This document shows, piece after piece, positions 13,545-17,951 of a stretch of 17,951 bases of DNA. Positions within the stretch are counted from its first letter, which is position 1; each line of letters starts with the position of its first letter. The position numbers and the translations under genes are program-made. Below the pieces are notes generated by a model. It was given only the letters and a program-made list of their open reading frames with translations, searched no databases and was not told the DNA's origin. Source of the DNA: an uncultured Collinsella sp. (GTDB lineage Bacteria; Actinomycetota; Coriobacteriia; Coriobacteriales; Coriobacteriaceae); NCBI GenBank assembly GCA_902494295.1, contig CABUSL010000029.1:1-17951 (forward strand), in the 5' to 3' direction.

Positions 13545-14717
13545 CATACCACTGCAAAAGCGGTCTACCAGGCCGCGCATTCGGTGTCTGCGAAAGGCAT
13601 CGAGTCCTGTAGCCCTGCCGCGATTTACGGATCATGTCCCACCGGAACGTTCCTTGACGCAGCCGCAGAATGGCTCACCAAACATGATGTTTCCCTCGGC
13701 GCAAATGATTCCCTCGAGGTGATGGTGTTTGATCGCAGGAATGCGCGCTATGCAATGAACTGTCAATGCCACGTTTCGTCAAAACGATTCTCGAACTCAC
13801 GCTTTATAGAGCTTGAAGATGGCATCTTCATTGTTGGCGTTGAGCTTTGCGCACTTCAAGCCGCCACCTATCTCCCTTTTCGCGAACTGGTGGAGTACTA
13901 CTTTGAATTGTGCAGCGCTTACTCCCTTGGAACCGGCTCTTCCACCTCTTATAACGAGCGTTTCGCGCTCACCTCGACCGAGAGGTTAAAGCAGTTCTTT
14001 AATTCCATTACCAGATGCGACGGTTTGGCCCTTGCCCGAAAGGCGATCCAATGTGTACGCGACGGATGCCGGTCTCCCATGGAAACGGCATTTGTCATGA
14101 TGCTAACGCTGCCCAAAAGCGAAGGAGGGCTTGGTATTAAGGGAATTGAGACCGATTACGAGGTGCAGGTCACCGCCGCCGCAAAGAATCTCACGAGACG
14201 CAAAAAGTTCTTTATGGATGCGTATCTAAAGAAATCTCGCACAGACATTGAATACAACGGTTTTTATCATGACGCGGAAGAAGACCGCGCCATCGATGAG
14301 GAGCGCAAGAATGCACTTGCGTCCATGGGGTACGGAATCATCACCGTCAGTCGTTATTCCTTTATGCATGCCAGCTCTTTTGTTAGGGTCATGGAAGCAA
14401 TCCAGCGGAAAGAGGGCGTACGCCCCTCGCGTCTGCCAAAAGACTTTCAAATCATGCAAGAGGACCTGAGACAGTTTGTGCTCAGAAGGTTTATAGAAGA
14501 GAAAAAGCGAATTCAGAAGCAGCTTCGCCAGGATTCCGAAGAGCGTCAACGAATCGACCTCGAAAAAGCAACACTCGAAGGCATCACGCTGGATGACCCG
14601 ACAATTAATGAAGTTCCGACAATCGATGACATGCAGACTGTCGAATCCGACAACCCATCATTTGCCCAAACAAGCAGCCTCACGCCCGAGGGCAGGATCT
14701 TCGGGGCCGGAAGCTAG
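13527..14717 (+). CDS. Hypothetical protein with candidate PD-(D/E)XK (Vsr/DUF559-like) endonuclease domain
   Basis: I do not recognise a named family for this 396-residue protein. Residues 183-295 resemble the very-short-patch/DUF559 nuclease fold: SPMETAF (183-189, E186), then FMDAYL (229-234, D231), IEYNGFYHD (241-249, E242), then D257 with R260, and GYGIITVSRYSF (268-279). In relatives the third block reads E-x-D-G-x-x-H; here the aspartate is asparagine (N244). The N-terminal half may form a recognition domain, and 310-350 is charged and probably coiled-coil. The gene is richer in A and T and in rare codons than its neighbours, has no Shine-Dalgarno sequence and starts within a hairpin, all compatible with recent acquisition. 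No other in-frame start lies between the upstream stop at 13461 and this ATG. Confidence 0.6.
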   Translation: MSIVLSHTTAKAVYQAAHSVSAKGIESCSPAAIYGSCPTGTFLDAAAEWLTKHDVSLGANDSLEVMVFDRRNARYAMNCQCHVSSKRFSNSRFIELEDGIFIVGVELCALQAATYLPFRELVEYYFELCSAYSLGTGSSTSYNERFALTSTERLKQFFNSITRCDGLALARKAIQCVRDGCRSPMETAFVMMLTLPKSEGGLGIKGIETDYEVQVTAAAKNLTRRKKFFMDAYLKKSRTDIEYNGFYHDAEEDRAIDEERKNALASMGYGIITVSRYSFMHASSFVRVMEAIQRKEGVRPSRLPKDFQIMQEDLRQFVLRRFIEEKKRIQKQLRQDSEERQRIDLEKATLEGITLDDPTINEVPTIDDMQTVESDNPSFAQTSSLTPEGRIFGAGS

Positions 14718-14726
14718 ACCGGCTAA

Positions 14727-14980
14727 CAAGGTGGGCACCTTAGCGACGTGCAAAATTGCGAGTATTCAGCAGAGCCGGGTGTCTATCACCCTCGAGTGGA
14801 TCCAAATGTGAAGCGAAATCACTCTTGCGTGAGAGCGTTAGGCAACATTTGAGGAAGAACTCATCGGATTAACACCCTAAGATAACTCTTGAACTGCATT
14901 ATATGACCTGCAATAAATTAGCGGACCCCTATAGTTGCAGAATACTCCATTTTTTGCACGGCACGAGGGTACCCACCTTG
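14727..14980. mobile_element. Non-coding element with 45-bp imperfect terminal inverted repeats (MITE-like)
   Basis: Positions 14727-14771 and the reverse complement of 14936-14980 align without gaps at 35 of 45 positions; weaker similarity runs a further dozen bases. Shared blocks are CAAGGTGGG, CGTGCAAAA and GAGTATTC. The element begins ten bases after the stop codon of the nuclease-like gene. Its inside is AT-rich and holds no convincing gene, only the small hairpin GGGTG-tctat-CACCC (14777-14791). I see no target-site duplication. The 82 bases from 14981 to the promoter at 15063 show nothing recognisable. Confidence 0.5.
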
Positions 14981-15062
14981 GCATCGACTATCAAAAAACG
15001 CTCAGTCCGGGATCTCGTCCACTATTCCCCATCATTTTGTACAACGAATTACCTGAACGTCA

Positions 15063-15122
15063 TTGACATATGAACATGCACTCATATAATCGAAAGTAAA
15101 TTATATGAGCGCATGTTCATAT
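15063..15122 (+). promoter_or_regulatory. Consensus promoter with two ArsR-type operators
   Basis: TTGACA (15063-15068) and TATAAT (15085-15090) are both perfect and 16 bp apart. Operator 1, ATATGA-N8-TCATAT (15068-15087), fills the spacer and -10. Operator 2, of the same form (15103-15122), lies just after the expected start of transcription. The two sites are also inverted copies of each other: 22 of 23 positions match between 15068-15090 and 15100-15122. Their centres are 35 bp apart. Repressor binding would shut the promoter completely. Confidence 0.9.
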
Positions 15123-15136
15123 GAAAGGATATTGCA

Positions 15137-15502
15137 ATGAGCATCCGCGTTGATGAAACGAAACTCGACATCGAGGCCACCGAACCCGCGATCCCGACCA
15201 CCTGCTCGCCCGAGGACCTTCCCGACGAGGAGCTTCTCTACGACCTCGCCGACCTGTTCAAGGTCTTCAGCGACACCACGCGCATCAAGATCCTTTACGC
15301 CCTCATGGGCCGCGAGCTCTGCGTGGCAGACATCGCCGAAGCGACCGAAACCTCGCAGTCCGCGGTGTCGCACCAGCTGCGCACACTCAAGCAGTCGCAC
15401 CTGGTTAAATTCCGGCGCGACGGGCGCAATATCCTATACTCGCTCGCCGACGACCACGTCTACACCATGCTCAACCAGGGCATGAGCCATATCTGCGAAT
15501 AG
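15137..15502 (+). CDS. ArsR/SmtB family zinc-type metal-sensing repressor
   Basis: This 121-residue winged-helix repressor has a recognition helix SQSAVSHQLRTLKQSHLV (73-90) and wing FRRDGRNILYSL that are typical of SmtB, ZiaR and CzrA. The alpha-5 zinc ligands are all present with SmtB spacing: D105, H107, H118 and E121. ELCVAD (60-65) supplies C62 and D65 at the alpha-3 position, and C23 lies in the N-terminal arm, so an alpha-3N site as in SmtB/ZiaR is also possible. Binding of Zn2+ (or Cd2+, Co2+, Pb2+) should release it from the ATATGA-N8-TCATAT sites upstream. AAAGGA (15124-15129) supports the start. It is the first gene of the metal operon. Confidence 0.93.
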   Translation: MSIRVDETKLDIEATEPAIPTTCSPEDLPDEELLYDLADLFKVFSDTTRIKILYALMGRELCVADIAEATETSQSAVSHQLRTLKQSHLVKFRRDGRNILYSLADDHVYTMLNQGMSHICE

Positions 15503-15564
15503 CAACCAACCACGGTACCAGCGCGGCCTGCACCCAAGCCGCAAAAACGGGAAAGGAACCCACC

Positions 15565-15783
15565 ATGAAAAAGCAGTACAAGCTCGATGAGATCGATTGC
15601 GCCAACTGTGCGCGCGAGCTTCAGGACGAGCTGGCCAAGCTCGAGGGCGTCAAATCCGTGTCCGTCAACTTTATGACCCAGAAGCTGACGCTCGAGGCCG
15701 ATGATGCTGAGTTCGACGAGGTGCTCAACCGCGTTGTTGAGTTTACGGCCGACGCCGAGCCGGACTGCGAGATCATTCTCTAG
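15565..15783 (+). CDS. Free-standing heavy-metal-associated (HMA) domain protein
   Basis: This 72-residue protein is a single HMA domain. The metal-binding motif is DCANC (11-15; C12 and C15), preceded by aspartate as in the N-terminal domains of Zn/Cd/Pb ATPases (CadA, ZntA), not the M-x-C-x-x-C of copper chaperones. The rest, ELQDELAKLEGVKSVSVNFMTQKLTLE, follows the usual beta-alpha-beta pattern. C68 near the end (PDCEIIL) could add a ligand. It lies 62 nt after the repressor and 100 nt before the ATPase, which itself lacks an HMA domain, so it probably serves as the pump's detached metal-binding domain or delivers metal to it. AAAGGA (15552-15557) precedes the start. Confidence 0.9.
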   Translation: MKKQYKLDEIDCANCARELQDELAKLEGVKSVSVNFMTQKLTLEADDAEFDEVLNRVVEFTADAEPDCEIIL

Positions 15784-15804
15784 CCCAGGTTTACGCCAAC
15801 CTGC

Positions 15805-15828
15805 AAGGCCGCGCTTGCCGCGGCCTTT
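15805..15828 (+). terminator. Hairpin between the HMA gene and the ATPase gene
   Basis: AAGGCCGCG (15805-15813) pairs perfectly with CGCGGCCTT (15819-15827) across a 5-nt loop. Only three T's end the stem, so termination would be partial. A smaller hairpin, CAGGTT/AACCTG (15786-15803), precedes it. It could lower read-through from the repressor-HMA transcript into the ATPase gene. Confidence 0.5.
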
Positions 15829-15837
15829 GCTCGCGAA

Positions 15838-15860
15838 ATTATATGAACGAGTGTTCATTC
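15838..15860 (+). promoter_or_regulatory. Third ArsR-type operator, directly upstream of the ATPase gene
   Basis: ATATGA-N8-TCAT (15841-15858) shares the form of the two promoter operators and contains the perfect dyad ATGAAC-gagt-GTTCAT (15843-15858). It lies 25 bp upstream of the ATPase start. A weak promoter, TTGCCG (15815-15820) with TTATAT (15839-15844) at 18 bp, would overlap it. Confidence 0.75.
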
Positions 15861-15883
15861 ATTCAAATGGGAGGATACGAGTC

Positions 15884-17836
15884 ATGGCCACCGCCGACCC
15901 CAAAAAGAAAAAGAAGAAGCGCAAGAAAAAAGAATCACTCGAGCATAAGCGCAACCGCATCCTGGTAGCGCTGGGCATTTTTGCCGTGGTGTACGCCCTC
16001 GATGAGCTCGGCACCCTCACTGCCGCATTCGGCACCCCGGGCGACATCTACGCCAGCTTTGTGCTGTTCCTCGTGCCGTTTTTGATTGCCGGCTACGACG
16101 TACTGCAAAAGGCATTCAATAACATCCGCCGCGGCAAGGCCTTCGACGAGAGTTTCCTTATGGCAGTCGCGACCATCGGCGCGTTTGCCATGGTGCTCTT
16201 CCCCGATACCGACCCGCACATGGCCGAAGGCGCCGCCGTCATGCTGTTCTACCAGGTCGGCGAGCTGTTTCAGGCGTACGCCGTGGGCAAGAGCCGCAAG
16301 TCGATCAGTGCCATGATGGACATCGCGCCCGACTACGCTAACGTCGAGCAAGCCGACGGCACACTCGAACAGGTCTTTCCCGATGACATCGCCGTCGGCA
16401 CCGTGATCGTGGTCAAGCCCGGTGAGCGCGTGCCTATCGACGGCGTCATCGTCGAAGGCGAAACCCAGCTCGACACCGCCGCACTCACGGGCGAGTCAGT
16501 TCCCCGCCCCGCCAAGTCCGGCGACGACATCATCAGCGGCTGCATCAACATGACGGGTCTCATCCACGTGCGCACCACCAAGCCATTTGGCGAGTCCACC
16601 GTCGCGCGCGTCCTGGAGCTCGTAGAAAACGCCAGCGAAAAGAAGGCGCGCACCGAGAACTTCATCACGCGCTTCGCCCGCGTCTACACGCCCGCCGTCA
16701 CCGGCGCTGCCGCGGTGCTCGCGCTTGGCGGCGGCTTGGTCACCGGCGCCTGGTCCGACTGGATCCTGCGCGGCCTGACCTTCCTGGTCGTCAGCTGCCC
16801 GTGCGCGCTCGTGATCAGCGTGCCGCTCAGCTTCTTTGGCGGCATCGGCGGCGCATCCAAACTAGGCGTTCTCATCAAGGGTTCTAACTACCTCGAAACG
16901 CTCGCCGACGTGGACACCGTCGTCTTCGACAAGACCGGCACGCTCACCAACGGCACGTTTTCGGTCGTGGCGGTGCACCCCGAGTCTGGCTATACCGAGC
17001 AGTCGTTGCTCGAGGTCGCAGCCCTTGCGGAGTCGTTCTCCGATCACCCCATCGCGCAGTCCGTGCGCGCCGCCTACCATGGCGAGGTCGACCCCAAGCG
17101 CGTAAGCGACTCCACCAACGACGCGGGCCATGGCGTGACGGCAACCATCGACGGCAAGCACGTCGTCGTTGGCAATGCCAAGATGCTTGCTGCGGCCGGT
17201 ATCGACGCTCCCAATTGCGAGGTTGTCGGCACAATCCTCCACGTGCTCGTTGACGGCGTGTACGCCGGCCACATCGTGATTGCAGACACCGTTAAGGCCG
17301 ATGCCGAGCAGACGATCCGCGACCTGCACGCCGCCGGCGTCAAGCGCACCGTCATGCTCACGGGCGACCGCGAGGAAGTGGCTGCTGCGGTGGCCAAGCA
17401 GCTGGGGCTCGACGAGCTCCACGCGCAGCTGCTGCCGGGCGACAAGGTCGAGCGCGTCGAGGCATTGCTGGCAGCCGAATCGGGCAAGGGCAAGCTCGCC
17501 TTTGTCGGCGACGGCATCAACGATGCGCCCGTGCTCACCCGCGCGGACGTTGGCATTGCCATGGGCGCTATGGGTTCCGACGCCGCGATTGAGGCCGCCG
17601 ACGTTGTGCTCATGGACGACAAGCCGTCCAACATTTCCCGCGCGATCCGCGTGGCACGAAAGACCATGGCGATTGTCTGGCAGAACATCATCTTTGCGCT
17701 GGGTATTAAGTTGCTGATTCTGGTGCTTGCGGCACTGGGCATCGCCAACATGTGGCTTGCCGTGTTCGGCGACGTAGGCGTGGCGATCATCGCCATCCTG
17801 AACGCCATGCGCGCGATGGGTGTCAAGAACCTGTAG
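15884..17836 (+). CDS. P1B-type Zn/Cd/Pb-translocating ATPase lacking an N-terminal HMA domain
   Basis: This 650-residue metal-efflux ATPase uses ATP to expel divalent metal across the membrane. Landmarks are TGES (202-205, actuator), SCPCALV (304-310, ion site), DKTGT (349-353, phosphorylated D349), SDHP (386-389), TGDRE (493-497), GDGINDAP (542-549), and in the last two helices K609 and D630, the pair typical of the Zn/Cd/Pb (ZntA/CadA) subgroup and not of copper pumps. The N terminus has no HMA domain but a polybasic tail with eleven lysines or arginines at 7-16 and nearby. I start at ATG 15884, after GGGAGGA; an in-frame ATG at 15701 would overlap the HMA gene and both regulatory hairpins. 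Confidence 0.94.
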   Translation: MATADPKKKKKKRKKKESLEHKRNRILVALGIFAVVYALDELGTLTAAFGTPGDIYASFVLFLVPFLIAGYDVLQKAFNNIRRGKAFDESFLMAVATIGAFAMVLFPDTDPHMAEGAAVMLFYQVGELFQAYAVGKSRKSISAMMDIAPDYANVEQADGTLEQVFPDDIAVGTVIVVKPGERVPIDGVIVEGETQLDTAALTGESVPRPAKSGDDIISGCINMTGLIHVRTTKPFGESTVARVLELVENASEKKARTENFITRFARVYTPAVTGAAAVLALGGGLVTGAWSDWILRGLTFLVVSCPCALVISVPLSFFGGIGGASKLGVLIKGSNYLETLADVDTVVFDKTGTLTNGTFSVVAVHPESGYTEQSLLEVAALAESFSDHPIAQSVRAAYHGEVDPKRVSDSTNDAGHGVTATIDGKHVVVGNAKMLAAAGIDAPNCEVVGTILHVLVDGVYAGHIVIADTVKADAEQTIRDLHAAGVKRTVMLTGDREEVAAAVAKQLGLDELHAQLLPGDKVERVEALLAAESGKGKLAFVGDGINDAPVLTRADVGIAMGAMGSDAAIEAADVVLMDDKPSNISRAIRVARKTMAIVWQNIIFALGIKLLILVLAALGIANMWLAVFGDVGVAIIAILNAMRAMGVKNL

Positions 17837-17843
17837 CGTCTGT

Positions 17844-17862
17844 GGTCCTTCCGGCCGGGACC
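17844..17862 (+). terminator. Weak hairpin after the ATPase gene
   Basis: GGTCC (17844-17848) pairs with GGACC (17858-17862). The stem is short and no T-run follows, so it is only a candidate transcript end. Confidence 0.25.
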
Positions 17863-17889
17863 GGGCTTGGGTTTGAAAACAATCCGCAC

Positions 17890-17898
17890 TGATATTGT
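17890..17898 (+). promoter_or_regulatory. Candidate extended -10 promoter at the window edge
   Basis: TG-a-TATTGT (17890-17898) has the extended -10 form seen elsewhere in the window. It lies 17 bp upstream of the ATG pair at 17916. Confidence 0.3.
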
Positions 17899-17915
17899 CT
17901 GTATTGAAGACGTCG

Positions 17916-17951
17916 ATGATGCGCCCGTATACCATTGACGTCGACACCATC
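17916..17951 (+). CDS. Possible start of a gene truncated by the window end
   Basis: Two consecutive ATG codons open a frame reading MMRPYTIDVDTI that is still open at the last base. A candidate extended -10 lies just upstream, but no good Shine-Dalgarno sequence is present; a TTG at 17904 in the same frame is an alternative start. Too little is visible to assign a function. Confidence 0.35.
   Translation, partial: MMRPYTIDVDTI

Noticed and set aside
13176..15062. CRISPR array or tRNA-associated integration site in the AT-rich islet
   Set aside because: There are no regularly spaced direct repeats, no tRNA-like sequence and no integrase gene; only inverted repeats are present.
15701..15883. 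Longer ATPase beginning at an upstream in-frame ATG
   Set aside because: This would overlap the HMA gene, run through the 15805-15827 hairpin and the operator, and encode an unrelated R/P/S-rich leader. GGGAGGA before ATG 15884 is decisive.
15905..15940. A-rich tract in the ATPase lysine codons as a programmed frameshift site
   Set aside because: The A-runs are not in the X-XXY-YYZ reading phase required for a -1 slip, and no downstream pseudoknot or alternative product was evident.
16862..17950. Long minus-strand open frame opposite the ATPase
   Set aside because: The product has no family features, and the plus strand codes for every conserved P-type ATPase motif over the same bases.

Overview
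The window is GC-rich, gene-dense bacterial DNA. Protein styles, GC-ending codons, extended -10 promoters (TG-N-TA..T) and GGGACA-containing intergenic hairpins suggest a Coriobacteriia actinobacterium, probably Collinsella. The genus is an impression from sequence style; no rRNA or other marker is present. I see no tRNA, rRNA, CRISPR array or transposase gene.

Layout. 1-2.8 kb: a PPP-type metallophosphoesterase (minus) diverges from a two-RCK_C cation/H+ antiporter (plus). 2.9-7.5 kb: serC and serA (serine synthesis from 3-phosphoglycerate) end at a strong terminator. An M20 peptidase and a short, motif-poor DUF1015 protein follow, closed by a bidirectional terminator. 7.6-9.5 kb (minus): two tandemly duplicated histidine phosphatases and a nitroreductase whose upstream region carries a DtxR/IdeR-like iron box. 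9.7-10.9 kb (plus): an HdeD-type membrane protein coupled to a YaiI/DUF188 protein. 10.9-12.0 kb (minus): an ArsP_2-type metal permease with a long His-rich loop. 12.2-13.2 kb: a DEDDh exonuclease-domain protein. 13.2-15.06 kb: an AT-richer islet holding a candidate PD-(D/E)XK nuclease-like protein and, directly after it, a 254-bp non-coding element with imperfect terminal inverted repeats. 15.06-17.84 kb: a metal-resistance unit consisting of an SmtB/ZiaR-type repressor, a free HMA-domain protein and a P1B-type Zn/Cd ATPase without its own HMA domain. A probable new gene begins in the last 36 bases.

The most coherent system is the metal module. A consensus promoter (TTGACA-16-TATAAT) is overlaid by one ArsR-type operator, followed by a second just downstream, and a third operator lies directly before the ATPase gene. 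The repressor keeps the complete alpha-5 zinc ligand set with SmtB spacing. The metal-binding domain and the pump are separate genes, separated by a hairpin that could reduce read-through, so pump and HMA protein could be expressed in different amounts.

The most unusual non-coding signals are the inverted-repeat element at 14727-14980 and three hairpin-type repeats (8781-8815, 10843-10879, 10915-10947) that all present a GGGACA(T/G)G core. These look like two families of dispersed palindromic repeats. The serine region raises a metabolic question: no SerB-type phosphatase is present, but two histidine phosphatases and a serC/serA-associated DUF1015 protein lie nearby.
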